NCBI GenBank assembly: GCA_013151235.1
Contig: JAADIO010000034.1
Span: 1-40,169, forward strand
From: Deltaproteobacteria bacterium
GTDB taxonomy: Bacteria > CG2-30-53-67
Direction: 5' to 3'
Length of the DNA: 40,169 nt
In this document: positions 6,869-15,646 of the stretch, in pieces
How the letters are laid out: every line of letters starts with the position of its first letter
How positions within the stretch are numbered: position 1 is the first letter of the stretch
Made by a program: the position numbers and the translations under genes
The notes under the pieces: generated by a model
Databases searched by the model: none
Told to the model about the DNA's origin: nothing
What the model saw: the letters and a program-made list of their open reading frames with translations, nothing else

Positions 6869-8980
6869 GTGAATCCGTTGATGGAAATTCCGGGTGATCG
6901 TTATAAAATCGAAGAGCTGGAGACCCTGGTTAAAAAATATCAGCGGACAGAGGAGAAACTGCGTCGGAATCATGAAGCACAGACAGTGATTAATTCCCTT
7001 CTCAATCTTTCTCTGGAAGAAATCCCTTTTCATGATCTTCTGCAACGCTGTCTCGGTCTGCTCCTCTCCATTCCCTGGCTCTCCTTCGAATCCCGCGGGG
7101 CCATATTCCTGGTGGAAGAAAATCCGGAAGTCCTCGTCCTGAAGGTGTCCAGCGGGATGGAAGGTCCGGCCCGGGAGTTTTGCGGTGAAGTCCCCTTCGG
7201 TCAGTGTCTTTGCGGGAAAGCGGCGCTGACGGCGGAGATCCTGCACATTGCCGCCGAGGATGCCTGCCATCAGCGCCATCTTGAAGGTTTGCTCCCCCAC
7301 GGGCATTACTGCGTCCCCATCCAGGATGCCGACCGCGTATTGGGGATGATCAATCTCTTTGTCGATGCTGAACATCAGCGGGACCCGGAGGAAGAAACGT
7401 TTCTGACCACCATTGCCCGGACTCTGGCCGGCATCGTGGTTCGTCGCAGGACGGAGGAAGCGCTGCGAAAGAGTGAACGGAAGCTGCGGAACATTACCTC
7501 GAATCTGGGCGAAGGAATCTTTGTTCTTGACCCCTTTGGTCGTCTGGTTTTTGTGAATCCCGAGACGGAGCGCCTTCTCGGATCGTCTGAAGAAGAGCTG
7601 CTCTTTCATGATATTGATGAGCTGGTTTTTGTCGGTGGGGGGAATGACGAGGATGTGAAGGAGGTTTCTCCTTTTCGTCAGGTCCTGCTGTCCGGCGTGA
7701 AATGCTCCTCCGAGGATGCCCTTTTCCAGTGCAAGAACGGCTCGTTGCTGTCCGTGGCCTATGTGTCGACCCCTTTTATGGAGGGGGGGAAGGTGACCGG
7801 GTCGATCACGGCCTTTCGGGACATTTCAGAGAGGAAACGGCTGGAAAAAGAGCTGCTGAAATCTCAGAAGGATGAATCCCTGGGGGTTCTGGCCGGGGGG
7901 GTGGCTCATGATTTCAATAACCTTCTGACTGCGATCTGGGGGAACATCAATCTTGCCAAGATTTATGTCGATCCCGAAGATGAGATCGTCTGTGAACGAT
8001 TGACCAGTGCCGAAGAGGCCCTTTGCCGGGCCAGGGATCTGGCACAGCAGCTCCTGATCTTTGCCCGGGGAAGTCGTCCGCTCCGGAAACTGGTTCCTTT
8101 GGCACGCTTTGTTTACGGTGCGGTCTCCTTTGCCCTGAGCGGGTCCAATGTGCGGCCGTCCTTCCACTTCGACGAAGATCTGAAGTCTTTCGAGATCGAC
8201 GAAGGTCTGATGAATCAGGTGATTCACAACCTTGTGGTGAACGCACAGGATGCCATGCCGGAAGGAGGGGAGATCGGGGTTTATTGTGAAAACAGTGAGG
8301 TCCATGTCAGTGATAACCTTCCCCTGCAGGATGGGGAGTATGTGAAGATTTCCATTCGGGATCAGGGGACAGGGATTGATCGGGAGGATCTTCCCCGGAT
8401 CTTTGAACCCTTCTTTACCACGAAACCGGAAGGGAACGGTCTCGGTTTGGCTGCGTCCGATGCCATTGTCCGGAAGCATGACGGTTGCATCACCGTTGAC
8501 TCCGTTGCCGGTGCGGGAGCCACCTTTACTATCTGTCTTCCGGCCTCTTCCCGTGCTGTGGTGTATCCGGGAGGCGAGAGCGAGGTGCCTTTCCGGGGGC
8601 GGGGGAAAGTCCTGGTCATGGACGATGAGGAGATGATCCGGGCCGTGGCGGGTCAGATGCTGACCCGGGTCGGTTATGCGGTGGAGTTTGCCGCCAACGG
8701 TGAAGAGGCCGTTGAATGCTTCGAAGAGGCCCGTATCTCGGGGTTCCCCTTCAATGCGGTGATCCTTGATCTGACCATCCCCGGTGGGATGGGCGGGATC
8801 AAGACGGTAGAGCGGCTCCGGGAGATTGATCCCGAGGTGATTGCTATCGTTTCCAGCGGGTATTCCGACGATCCCGTTCTTGCCGATTATGAAAAATATG
8901 GATTTCAGGGTGCCCTGCCGAAACCGTACAAGATCTTTGAGTTGAGCGAAGTGTTGCACGGGGTCATTCCAGCGGAATGA
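6869..8980 (+). CDS. cytoplasmic hybrid histidine kinase (GAF-PAS-HisKA-HATPase-receiver)
   Basis: 703 residues with no membrane segment. A coiled-coil start (about 14-38) is followed by a GAF domain (about 48-192) with a cysteine-rich stretch (FCGEVPFGQCLCGKA, 104-118), and a PAS domain (about 205-320). Next comes a HisKA domain with H347 (GGVAHDFNNLLTAI) and an HATPase domain (NAQDAMPEGG 458-467, DQGTGI 498-503, GNGLGLAAS 522-530). A C-terminal receiver carries DDE (585-587), D634 (VILDLTIPGG) and K685. The GTG start has AAGGAG 6 bases upstream; the frame opens 60 bases earlier but only with TTG inside the promoter. The GAF cysteines could sense redox state or bind a cofactor, which is inference. 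No adjacent regulator with a DNA-binding domain is seen. Confidence 0.92.
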   Translation: MNPLMEIPGDRYKIEELETLVKKYQRTEEKLRRNHEAQTVINSLLNLSLEEIPFHDLLQRCLGLLLSIPWLSFESRGAIFLVEENPEVLVLKVSSGMEGPAREFCGEVPFGQCLCGKAALTAEILHIAAEDACHQRHLEGLLPHGHYCVPIQDADRVLGMINLFVDAEHQRDPEEETFLTTIARTLAGIVVRRRTEEALRKSERKLRNITSNLGEGIFVLDPFGRLVFVNPETERLLGSSEEELLFHDIDELVFVGGGNDEDVKEVSPFRQVLLSGVKCSSEDALFQCKNGSLLSVAYVSTPFMEGGKVTGSITAFRDISERKRLEKELLKSQKDESLGVLAGGVAHDFNNLLTAIWGNINLAKIYVDPEDEIVCERLTSAEEALCRARDLAQQLLIFARGSRPLRKLVPLARFVYGAVSFALSGSNVRPSFHFDEDLKSFEIDEGLMNQVIHNLVVNAQDAMPEGGEIGVYCENSEVHVSDNLPLQDGEYVKISIRDQGTGIDREDLPRIFEPFFTTKPEGNGLGLAASDAIVRKHDGCITVDSVAGAGATFTICLPASSRAVVYPGGESEVPFRGRGKVLVMDDEEMIRAVAGQMLTRVGYAVEFAANGEEAVECFEEARISGFPFNAVILDLTIPGGMGGIKTVERLREIDPEVIAIVSSGYSDDPVLADYEKYGFQGALPKPYKIFELSEVLHGVIPAE

Positions 8981-9152
8981 TCTGCCTCCTTTTGTCCTGT
9001 TTGTCCTTTGCTCCATTGGTCAGGATCGAATCAGCCATGTCTGTTTGTATAAAAATGGAATGTTCCGTGGAAAGGTGATTTTTCCGAAAACCTGAAACGG
9101 GCGGAGAAAAATCCAGAGGGAAGAGAGAGCCATGGAAAACCGCTGTTTCAAT

Positions 9153-9182
9153 TTGCTTGCAATCAATCGGATGAAATATTAA
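9153..9182 (+). promoter_or_regulatory. possible promoter for the haem sensor-queD-queC group
   Basis: TTGCTT (9153-9158), an 18-base spacer and TATTAA (9177-9182), about 30 bases before the start codon. It is a moderate match in an AT-rich patch. Confidence 0.4.
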
Positions 9183-9211
9183 AATGCCGCCTTTCTACGT
9201 ATGGAGTGAGC

Positions 9212-10183
9212 TTGAAACTTCGAACCCGGGAACGTGCCCGGAAATACCTGGTGGGCATCAGTCTCTTCTTCCTTTCCGTAACGATTGTCTCCCTCGTCAT
9301 TGATCTGCGGAGTATCCGTACGCAGTATGAAAAACTTGCTCTGGTGGAAAGCCGTGCAATTTTTCAGACGATTGTCGCCATGCGAAACTGGAATTTTAAG
9401 CATGACGGGGTTTATGTACTCGTCTCGAAGACCCTGAAACCGAATCCCTATTTGAAAGATCCCCGCCGGGATTTAGTCACTACGGAGGGTTTGAAGCTGA
9501 CGAAAGTGAATGCCGCCTATATGACAAGGCTTCTCTCCGATCAAATGCGGCGAAACAACAATGTCCATATTCACATCACCAGTTTGAAACTTCTGAACCC
9601 GGGGAATCGGGCCGACCTGTGGGAACGGGATGCCCTGGCACGGTTTGAGTCCGGGAGCCGGGATGAGCATGAGATCGTCCGCACGGGGAAGGGGCCGATC
9701 TTCCGTTATATGGCGCCGCTGATGGTTGAGCGGAGCTGCCTAGCCTGCCATGGGGACCAGGGGTACCGGGTGGGCGATGTGCGCGGAGGAATCAGTGTCA
9801 CTTTTTCCTATACCCCGTTCGGTCGGGCGATGAGGGGGGCCTTCCGGAGAATTACGCTGGTCCATGTTCTTTTTCTCTTTCTGGGATTGGGAATCATCTT
9901 CCTGCTCGGCCGGAAGATCATCCGCCGGATCGAAGAGTTGCAGGACACAATGGACCGGATTAAGAAGCTGGAAGGTTTGCTTCCCATCTGTTCCGGGTGC
10001 AAGAAGATCCGCTTGGCGGAGTCCGAGGAGATGGACCGGAAGTCTTGGGTTCCCATTGAAGAATATATCGGGCAACGGACGGATGCCGAGTTTTCCCACG
10101 GTCTCTGTCCGGACTGTCTGAAAAAACTCTATCCCGACTACCGTCCGGAAGGGGAGGCGGGAGGGCCTGTCCGGAGCGAATAA
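9212..10183 (+). CDS. Tll0287-like (DUF3365) haem-c sensor with C-terminal CxxC pairs
   Basis: 323 residues: membrane segment 12-30, periplasmic DUF3365/Tll0287-like domain (about 45-200), second membrane segment 215-233, short coiled coil, and a cytoplasmic tail. The periplasmic domain carries a haem c motif, CLACH (176-180). The tail LLPICSGCKKIR...W.PIEEYI...FSHGLCPDC (CxxC at 260/263 and 299/302) is a module usually found on kinases and diguanylate cyclases; here nothing follows it. It looks like a redox- or gas-sensing protein without its own output. The start is probably TTG 9212 (GGAG 5 bases upstream); GTG 9206 is possible but would overlap that SD. queD starts 18 bases after the stop, so they share a transcript. 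Confidence 0.8.
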   Translation: MKLRTRERARKYLVGISLFFLSVTIVSLVIDLRSIRTQYEKLALVESRAIFQTIVAMRNWNFKHDGVYVLVSKTLKPNPYLKDPRRDLVTTEGLKLTKVNAAYMTRLLSDQMRRNNNVHIHITSLKLLNPGNRADLWERDALARFESGSRDEHEIVRTGKGPIFRYMAPLMVERSCLACHGDQGYRVGDVRGGISVTFSYTPFGRAMRGAFRRITLVHVLFLFLGLGIIFLLGRKIIRRIEELQDTMDRIKKLEGLLPICSGCKKIRLAESEEMDRKSWVPIEEYIGQRTDAEFSHGLCPDCLKKLYPDYRPEGEAGGPVRSE

Positions 10184-10201
10184 CGGTTAAGGAGAATATC
10201 C

Positions 10202-10597
10202 GTGTATGAACTGACGGTGAAAAGCCGTTTTGCAGCGGCCCATCAATTACGGAATTACAAGGGAAAATGTGAAAATCTCCATGGGCACAACTGGAAGATC
10301 GAGATTACCCTGCAAACGGACCGGCTGGATGAGGTCGGGTTGGGGATCGATTTCGGGGAGATTCGTTCGATGCTCAATGAGATTCTGGAGGAACTCGATC
10401 ATTGTTGCCTGAATGATCTCCCGGCCTTCCGTGAGGAAAATCCCTCATCCGAGTTGATCGCCCGCTGGATCTTCAACGAGGCCGCACGGCGTATGGAAAA
10501 GGATCACATCCTTGTGTCCCGGGTCACGGCCTGGGAGTCGGACGATGCCTGCGCCACCTACTTCGCCGGTGATATCACAACTCCTCCCCGTTCGTGA
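10202..10597 (+). CDS. queD: 6-carboxytetrahydropterin synthase QueD
   Basis: A 131-residue member of the 6-pyruvoyl-tetrahydropterin synthase family. It converts 7,8-dihydroneopterin triphosphate to 6-carboxytetrahydropterin, the first committed step to preQ0 and queuosine. Zinc ligands H14, H27 and H29 (AAHQL, LHGH), catalytic C23 (GKCENLHGHNW) and the D66/H67 pair (ELDHCCLND) are visible, with E112 in TAWESDDACATY. The GTG start has AAGGAG 7 bases upstream. queC follows in the same direction. The cysteine spacing (KCxNLHGH) fits QueD rather than eukaryotic-type PTPS. Confidence 0.93.
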   Translation: MYELTVKSRFAAAHQLRNYKGKCENLHGHNWKIEITLQTDRLDEVGLGIDFGEIRSMLNEILEELDHCCLNDLPAFREENPSSELIARWIFNEAARRMEKDHILVSRVTAWESDDACATYFAGDITTPPRS

Positions 10598-10665
10598 TAA
10601 TCCGGACCCGGTCCGGACCTGTACGGCGCTTTACAGGCGGCGGACGGTCCGGGAGGTATGAAAAC

Positions 10666-11367
10666 GTGAAAGGAAACGCACCCTCACAGATTCTTCTCCT
10701 TTCCGGCGGACTCGATTCGGTGGTAAACTGTGCCATCGCGATGCGGGAAGCGCCGGTTCTGCTTGCATTGACCTTTGATTACGGCCAGCATGCACTGCAA
10801 CGGGAGATCGACGCGGCAAAGGCGGTATGCGACCATTATTCCATACGGCACCGGGTGATTCCGCTTCCCTGGCTCAAGGAGATTACCTGCTCGGACCTCG
10901 TGCGTGACGGGGCCCGGCCGCCCGAGTTGCGAAAAGAGGATCTTGACGATCCGGTGAAGACGAAGGATTCGGCCCGGGCCGTCTGGGTGCCGAACCGGAA
11001 CGGGATCATGATCGAGATCGCCGCCGCCTTTGCCGAGGTGATGGGGGCCGGGCGGATCATTGTCGGGTTCAACCGGGAGGAGGCTTCGACTTTCCCCGAT
11101 AACTCGGAGACCTATCTTGCAGCCGTCAACCGGTCCCTTGCATATTCCGCGGGCGCACCGATGGAGGTGGTCAGCTACACCGTTGGTATGGATAAAAAGG
11201 AGATTGTCCGCGCCGGGCTGCAACATCAGGTCCCCCTGGGAAAGATCTGGAGCTGCTACCGGGGGGAAGAGAAGATGTGCGGTTCCTGCGAGTCCTGCGG
11301 GAGGTTAAAAAGGGCCATTTCCGGGACGGAGGCGGAGAAGATTCTGAGAGGTTTTTTGCCAGGATGA
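10666..11367 (+). CDS. queC: 7-cyano-7-deazaguanine synthase QueC
   Basis: A 233-residue PP-loop ATPase that makes preQ0 from 7-carboxy-7-deazaguanine, ammonia and ATP. It shows the PP-loop SGGLDS (13-18), FDYGQHALQRE, PNRNGIMIEIAAAFAE and the C-terminal zinc cysteines (SCYRGEEKMCGSCESCGR). The GTG start at 10666 has GGGAGG 9 bases upstream. The frame opens earlier at a GTG overlapping the queD stop, but the extra 24 residues do not resemble the family. It works after QueD and QueE (queE not in the window). The gene ends 7 bases from the convergent hypothetical gene, with both stop codons inside a 13-base palindrome. Confidence 0.93.
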   Translation: MKGNAPSQILLLSGGLDSVVNCAIAMREAPVLLALTFDYGQHALQREIDAAKAVCDHYSIRHRVIPLPWLKEITCSDLVRDGARPPELRKEDLDDPVKTKDSARAVWVPNRNGIMIEIAAAFAEVMGAGRIIVGFNREEASTFPDNSETYLAAVNRSLAYSAGAPMEVVSYTVGMDKKEIVRAGLQHQVPLGKIWSCYRGEEKMCGSCESCGRLKRAISGTEAEKILRGFLPG

Positions 11368-11377
11368 GGCCGCCTCA
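11365..11377. other. palindrome holding both convergent stop codons
   Basis: TGAGGC-C-GCCTCA contains the queC stop (TGA 11365-11367) and the stop of the reverse-strand gene (TCA 11375-11377). There is no T-run on either side, so it is not a classical terminator. Confidence 0.6.
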
Positions 11378-11740
11378 GGGGCAGGAGACCTTGATCAGCT
11401 TGAGAAAGGTCTTATCGAAATCGTTGATCTCCGGGGAGAGCTGCAGGGGATCGATCCCGGCATCTTCTCCCGGTCTTTCCAGGGAGTCGAAGTCATCGAA
11501 GCTTGACCCGCTGTAGAGCAAGTGTTCTCTATAAACGAGTTCCGACGGGTCGAACTCCGGAGTACCGAATTCTTCGGTTTCGTCGATGCGGGTAAAGGAG
11601 GCCATGAGGATATCGACATGGTATCCTTCTTCCTCGATCCGGCTCAGTGTATCCTGAATCCTTTCGTTATCGGAATAGGCCTGATGAATGGCCTGGATGA
11701 GTTGTTCCGCAAGTCGTTTCAGCCGTTTCTCATGATCCAT
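11375..11740 (-). CDS. hypothetical acidic protein (121 aa)
   Basis: A soluble, strongly acidic protein. The N-terminal half is helical (MDHEKRLKRLAEQLIQAIHQAY...RIEEEGYHVDILMASFTRI). The C-terminal half is an Asp/Glu/Ser-rich tail, likely flexible (EEFGTPEFDPSELVY, SFDDFDSLERPGEDAG). AGGGGG lies 6 bases before the ATG, and a promoter (TTGACA, 17 bases, TATGTG) lies at 11770-11798 on the same strand. I do not recognise a named family, although the helical N-terminus recalls short uncharacterised deltaproteobacterial proteins. It stands alone between queC and the divergent valS. Confidence 0.75.
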   Translation of the reverse strand: MDHEKRLKRLAEQLIQAIHQAYSDNERIQDTLSRIEEEGYHVDILMASFTRIDETEEFGTPEFDPSELVYREHLLYSGSSFDDFDSLERPGEDAGIDPLQLSPEINDFDKTFLKLIKVSCP

Positions 11741-11769
11741 AAAATGCCCCCTTCAATAATTTACGACTT

Positions 11770-11798
11770 CACATATCTGATCTTTATACCTTTGTCAA
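11770..11798 (-). promoter_or_regulatory. possible promoter for the 121-aa gene
   Basis: On the reverse strand TTGACA (11798-11793), a 17-base spacer and TATGTG (11775-11770). The -35 is perfect and the -10 weak. Confidence 0.45.
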
Positions 11799-11843
11799 GC
11801 TTTTTTCTTATCTTTTTTGACACTCATCGACGATTTTGATTTC

Positions 11844-11872
11844 TTGACAGCCAAATAACGTGCAGGTATAGT
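11844..11872 (+). promoter_or_regulatory. strong sigma-70-like promoter for valS
   Basis: TTGACA (11844-11849), a 17-base spacer and TATAGT (11867-11872) make this one of the best promoters in the window. The predicted start near 11879 lies about 15 bases before the mobile element, so the element is transcribed as part of the valS leader. Confidence 0.7.
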
Positions 11873-11894
11873 ACCGTCACGATCGGGTGAGACC

Positions 11895-12068
11895 TGATGG
11901 TGTCGTAAAAAGTCGTTTTTCGGATTCCGTTCATGGTTCGACAAGCTTCCGAGAATGGTGAGCTCGCCGAACCACACGAACAGAATATTAATGACTTACA
12001 CCGTTCACCCTGAGCACGCCTGTCCTGAGCCGGCCGAAGGGTCGAACGGACTTTTTACGACTTCATCA
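11895..12068. mobile_element. MITE-like element, copy 1 (174 bp), in the valS leader
   Basis: The left terminal inverted repeat is TGATGGTGTCGTAAAAAGTC (11895-11914). The right one, read on the other strand, is TGATGAAGTCGTAAAAAGTC (12068-12049); 18 of 20 positions agree. The copies of GACC at 11891-11894 and 12069-12072 directly flank the element as a 4-bp target duplication. The interior has several smaller inverted repeats (GGTTCGACAAGC, GCTCGCCGAACCACACGAA, GGCCGAAGGGTCGAACGG) and no gene. The copy at 28791-29090 shares ends and interior. Ends of the form TG...CA with 4-bp duplications recall IS3- or IS481-type transposases, but none is present. Confidence 0.8.
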
Positions 12069-12126
12069 GACCTGGATCGTTAAAAAAACGACGGATAGGC
12101 AAGAAAATCAGGAAAAGGAAGAAACT

Positions 12127-14784
12127 GTGCCAGAAGATTCGAACCACCAGGAGATAAACCCCCTGGAGAAGGTCTACGATCCTGCCGGGACGGAGGAGAA
12201 ATGGTATGCCCGCTGGACGGAGAAGGGGTATTTCAGGGGGGGGCTTGATAACGGCAGGCCCTATTATTCGATCGTGATCCCGCCCCCCAACGTGACCGGT
12301 TCCCTCCACATGGGGCATGCCCTGAACAACACCCTGCAGGATATCCTGGTCCGCTGGAAACGGATGGACGGGGTCAACACCCTCTGGATGCCCGGCACCG
12401 ACCATGCCGGGATCGCCACGCAGAACGTGGTGGAACGGGACCTCGCATCGGAAGGACGGAACCGTCACGAACTGGGCCGTGACAAGTTCATCGAGCGGGT
12501 CTGGAAGTGGCGGAAGGAGTACGGCGGGGTCATCATAAACCAGCTCAAACGCCTCGGCTCCTCCTGCGACTGGAGCCGGGAGCGGTTCACCATGGACGAG
12601 GGGCTCTCCCGGGCGGTGCGGGAGGTCTTCGTCCGGCTCTACGAAGAAGGGCTGATCTACCGGGACAACTACATCACCAACTGGTGTCCCCGCTGCCATA
12701 CGGCCCTCTCCGATGTCGAGGTCGAGCATGAGGATACCGACGGGCACCTCTACCACATCCGTTACCCCCTGAAGGGGCGCGAGGGGTTCCTGACCGTCGC
12801 GACGACCCGGCCCGAGACCATGCTCGGGGACACGGCCGTGGCCGTCCATCCGGAAGACGGGCGTTACCTGGCCCTTCATGGCGAAAAGGCCGTCCTGCCG
12901 ATCCTGGAACGGGAGATCCCGGTGATCGCCGACACCTACGTGGACCGGGAATTCGGGACGGGGGTCGTGAAGATCACCCCGGCCCACGATCCGAACGATT
13001 TCGAGGTCGGCCTTCGTCACGATCTCCCGCAGATCAGCGTGATGGACCGGGATGCCCGGATGAACGGGGCGGCCGGGAAATATGCCGGGATGGACCGTTA
13101 CGAGTGCCGCCGGGCGCTCCTTGACGATCTCGAGAAAGCCGGGCTTGTCGAGAAGATCGAGCCGCACGGCCATGCCGTGGGTCACTGTTACCGCTGCAAG
13201 ACCGTCGTCGAGCCTATACTTTCGCTCCAGTGGTTCGTCCGGATGAAGGAACTCGCGGCGCCGGCCATTGCCGCCGTGGAGGAGGGGAGGATCCGCTTCA
13301 TCCCGAAGGGGTGGGAGAACACCTATTTCGAATGGATGCGCAACATCCGGGACTGGTGCATCTCCCGGCAGATCTGGTGGGGGCACCGGATCCCGGCCTG
13401 GATCTGTGACGATTGCGGCGGGATCACCGTGGACCGTACCGACCCGGACCTCTGTGCCCATTGCCGAAGCCCGAACATCAAGCAGGAAACGGACGTCCTC
13501 GATACATGGTTCTCTTCGGCGCTGTGGCCCTTCTCCACCCTCGGCTGGCCCGACGATACGCCGGAATTGCGGAATTACTACCCGACCTCTGTCCTGATCA
13601 CCGGTTTCGATATCATCTTCTTCTGGGTTGCCCGGATGATCATGATGGGGCTCAGGTTCATGGGGGAGGTCCCCTTCCGGGATGTCTACATCCACGCACT
13701 CGTGCGGGACGCCCAGGGGCAGAAGATGTCGAAGTCGAAGGGGAACGTCATAGATCCGCTCATCATGATCGACAAGTTCGGTACCGACGCCTTCCGTTTC
13801 ACCCTGACCGCCTTTGCCGCCCAGGGAAGGGACGTCCGCCTCTCCGAGGAGCGGATCCAGGGATACCGGAATTTCACCAACAAGATCTGGAATGCCTCCC
13901 GTTTCGCCCTCATGAACCTGGCCGGTTACGATCCGGAGTGCGAAAGGGGAGCGCCCGAACCGGCCGACCGGTGGATCCAAAGCCGCCTGAACCGCGCCGT
14001 TGCCGGGGTCCGGGAGGCGCTTGATGCCTATAAATTCAACGAAGCGGCCTCCATACTCTACCGGTTTTTCTGGCACGAGTTCTGCGACTGGTACATTGAA
14101 CTGGTCAAGGACCGCCTCTACGGGGACGATCCGGATGCCCGGCGGACGGCGCAGTGCTGCCTCGTCGAGACCCTGCACGAGAGTCTGCGGCTACTCCATC
14201 CTTTCATGCCCTTCATCACCGAGGAGATCTACCAGCACCTTCCCGTTCACGGTGAGAGCATCATGGTCGACGCCTATCCCGTTTCCGACCCGTCCCGGGA
14301 TGATTCCGGGGCGGAAGAGGAGATGGAACTCGTCATGGAGGCGGTCACGCTGATCCGGAATGTCCGGGGGGAGATGAACATCGCGCCCGGCAAACCCCTC
14401 GACCCGCTGATCCGGGTCCGGGATGAAGAGACCGTCGGGATCCTGCTTCGTCACGAGCGGTCGATCCTCTCCCTGGGCCGGTGTGCAACGGTGCGTGTCG
14501 GAACCGGCGTGACCCGTCCCCCCTCGTCGGCCACGGCCGTCGGGGACAGGATGGAGGTCTTCGTCCCCCTCGAAGGGGTCATTGACCTCGAGGCGGAGAG
14601 GGCGCGCCTGATGAAGAACCTGGCCAAAGTCGAAAAGGATCTTGCCGCCGTCAACCGGAAGCTTGCCAACGAATCCTTTACCGGCAAGGCGCCGGCCGCG
14701 GTGGTGGAGAAGGAACGGGCCAGGCGGGAAGAGCTCATGACCAAGGAACGGAAGATAAATGCCGGTCTGTCCGCCCTCGAATAG
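12127..14784 (+). CDS. valS: valine--tRNA ligase
   Basis: An 885-residue class Ia synthetase of normal length that charges tRNA-Val. It shows the HIGH-type motif HMGH (61-64, in [19 protein letters not shown]), a CP1 editing domain ([20 protein letters not shown]), KMSKS (533-537), an anticodon-binding domain and a C-terminal coiled-coil arm (about 815-885). The GTG start at 12127 has AAAGGAAG about 7 bases upstream. The strong promoter lies about 280 bases upstream, separated by the MITE-like insertion, so the leader is long and able to form a large hairpin. No T-box is seen. nadC follows after 19 bases, heading valS-nadC-birA-coaX. Codon use in this stretch is visibly richer in C-ending codons than in the flanking genes. 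Confidence 0.97.
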   Translation: MPEDSNHQEINPLEKVYDPAGTEEKWYARWTEKGYFRGGLDNGRPYYSIVIPPPNVTGSLHMGHALNNTLQDILVRWKRMDGVNTLWMPGTDHAGIATQNVVERDLASEGRNRHELGRDKFIERVWKWRKEYGGVIINQLKRLGSSCDWSRERFTMDEGLSRAVREVFVRLYEEGLIYRDNYITNWCPRCHTALSDVEVEHEDTDGHLYHIRYPLKGREGFLTVATTRPETMLGDTAVAVHPEDGRYLALHGEKAVLPILEREIPVIADTYVDREFGTGVVKITPAHDPNDFEVGLRHDLPQISVMDRDARMNGAAGKYAGMDRYECRRALLDDLEKAGLVEKIEPHGHAVGHCYRCKTVVEPILSLQWFVRMKELAAPAIAAVEEGRIRFIPKGWENTYFEWMRNIRDWCISRQIWWGHRIPAWICDDCGGITVDRTDPDLCAHCRSPNIKQETDVLDTWFSSALWPFSTLGWPDDTPELRNYYPTSVLITGFDIIFFWVARMIMMGLRFMGEVPFRDVYIHALVRDAQGQKMSKSKGNVIDPLIMIDKFGTDAFRFTLTAFAAQGRDVRLSEERIQGYRNFTNKIWNASRFALMNLAGYDPECERGAPEPADRWIQSRLNRAVAGVREALDAYKFNEAASILYRFFWHEFCDWYIELVKDRLYGDDPDARRTAQCCLVETLHESLRLLHPFMPFITEEIYQHLPVHGESIMVDAYPVSDPSRDDSGAEEEMELVMEAVTLIRNVRGEMNIAPGKPLDPLIRVRDEETVGILLRHERSILSLGRCATVRVGTGVTRPPSSATAVGDRMEVFVPLEGVIDLEAERARLMKNLAKVEKDLAAVNRKLANESFTGKAPAAVVEKERARREELMTKERKINAGLSALE

Positions 14785-14803
14785 ACCATCAGGGACCTTC
14801 AGC

Positions 14804-15646
14804 ATGCCGGATCATTCCCACCATGCACATGAAGAGATCGTCCGCCGGGCCATCGCCGAAGACCTTGGCGCAGGCGATATCACGACCGATCCGATCGTCC
14901 CGCCCGGCCGGAGTGCCGCGGCCGAGATGATCGCAAAAGAAGATTTCGTCCTGGCCGGGATCAATGTCGCCCGGGAGGTCTTCCGGCAGATCGACCCCGC
15001 CCTGCGCTTTGAGCCCCTCTTTGATGACGGAAGTTTCATTACCCCCGGGAGCGCCGTTGCCGTGATCAACGGATCCGCCGCCCCGATCCTCAGGGGGGAG
15101 CGGGTGGCGCTGAACTTCCTGCAGCATCTCTCCGGCGTGGCCACGGTCACCGCCGCCTTCGTCCGCAGGGTGGAAGGGCTTGCCGTTTCGATCCTGGAGA
15201 CCCGGAAGACCCTCCCCGGCCTGCGGGCGCTGGAGAAGTACGCCGTCCGGGTGGGAGGCGGAACGAACCACCGGATGGGGCTTTACGACGCCGTGCTTAT
15301 AAAGGACAATCATATCGCCGTCGCAGGCGGGATTTCCGCCGCCGTGGAGAGTGTCAGGAAGGCGCATCCGGATCTTGCTCCCGTGGAAGTGGAGGTGACC
15401 GATCTTGAAGAGGTGCGGGAGGCCCTGGACGCCGGGGCCGATATCATTCTCCTGGACAACATGGATCCCGGCACCCTCCGGGCGGCGGTGAACATGGTCC
15501 GCGGACGGGCACTGACCGAGGCTTCGGGCAATATCACCCTCGAAAACGTCCGGGCCGTGGCGGAGACCGGCGTCGACCGGATCTCCGTGGGGGCGCTGAC
15601 CCATTCGGTGCGGGCCGTCGATATCTCGCTGAAGATCTCCTTATGA
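14804..15646 (+). CDS. nadC: nicotinate-nucleotide diphosphorylase (carboxylating)
   Basis: A 280-residue quinolinate phosphoribosyltransferase: quinolinate + PRPP to nicotinate mononucleotide, CO2 and PPi in de novo NAD synthesis. The signature runs ETRKTLPGLRALEKYAV followed by RVGGGTNHRMGLYDAVLIKDNH, then EVEVTDLEE, DIILLDNM and the C-terminal ISVGALTHS. ATG 14804 is chosen because the protein then begins at the normal distance from EEIVRRAIAEDLGAGDITTD; an AGGGA lies 8 bases upstream. An in-frame start 45 bases earlier would overlap valS. The stop overlaps the birA start (ATGA), indicating translational coupling. Confidence 0.95.
   Translation: MPDHSHHAHEEIVRRAIAEDLGAGDITTDPIVPPGRSAAAEMIAKEDFVLAGINVAREVFRQIDPALRFEPLFDDGSFITPGSAVAVINGSAAPILRGERVALNFLQHLSGVATVTAAFVRRVEGLAVSILETRKTLPGLRALEKYAVRVGGGTNHRMGLYDAVLIKDNHIAVAGGISAAVESVRKAHPDLAPVEVEVTDLEEVREALDAGADIILLDNMDPGTLRAAVNMVRGRALTEASGNITLENVRAVAETGVDRISVGALTHSVRAVDISLKISL

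Noticed and set aside
12055-14178. 707-codon open frame antisense to valS
   Set aside because: The composition (Pro, Gly, Asp, Val and His rich) mirrors the C-rich codons of valS; no domain, no SD, and valS itself is unmistakable.
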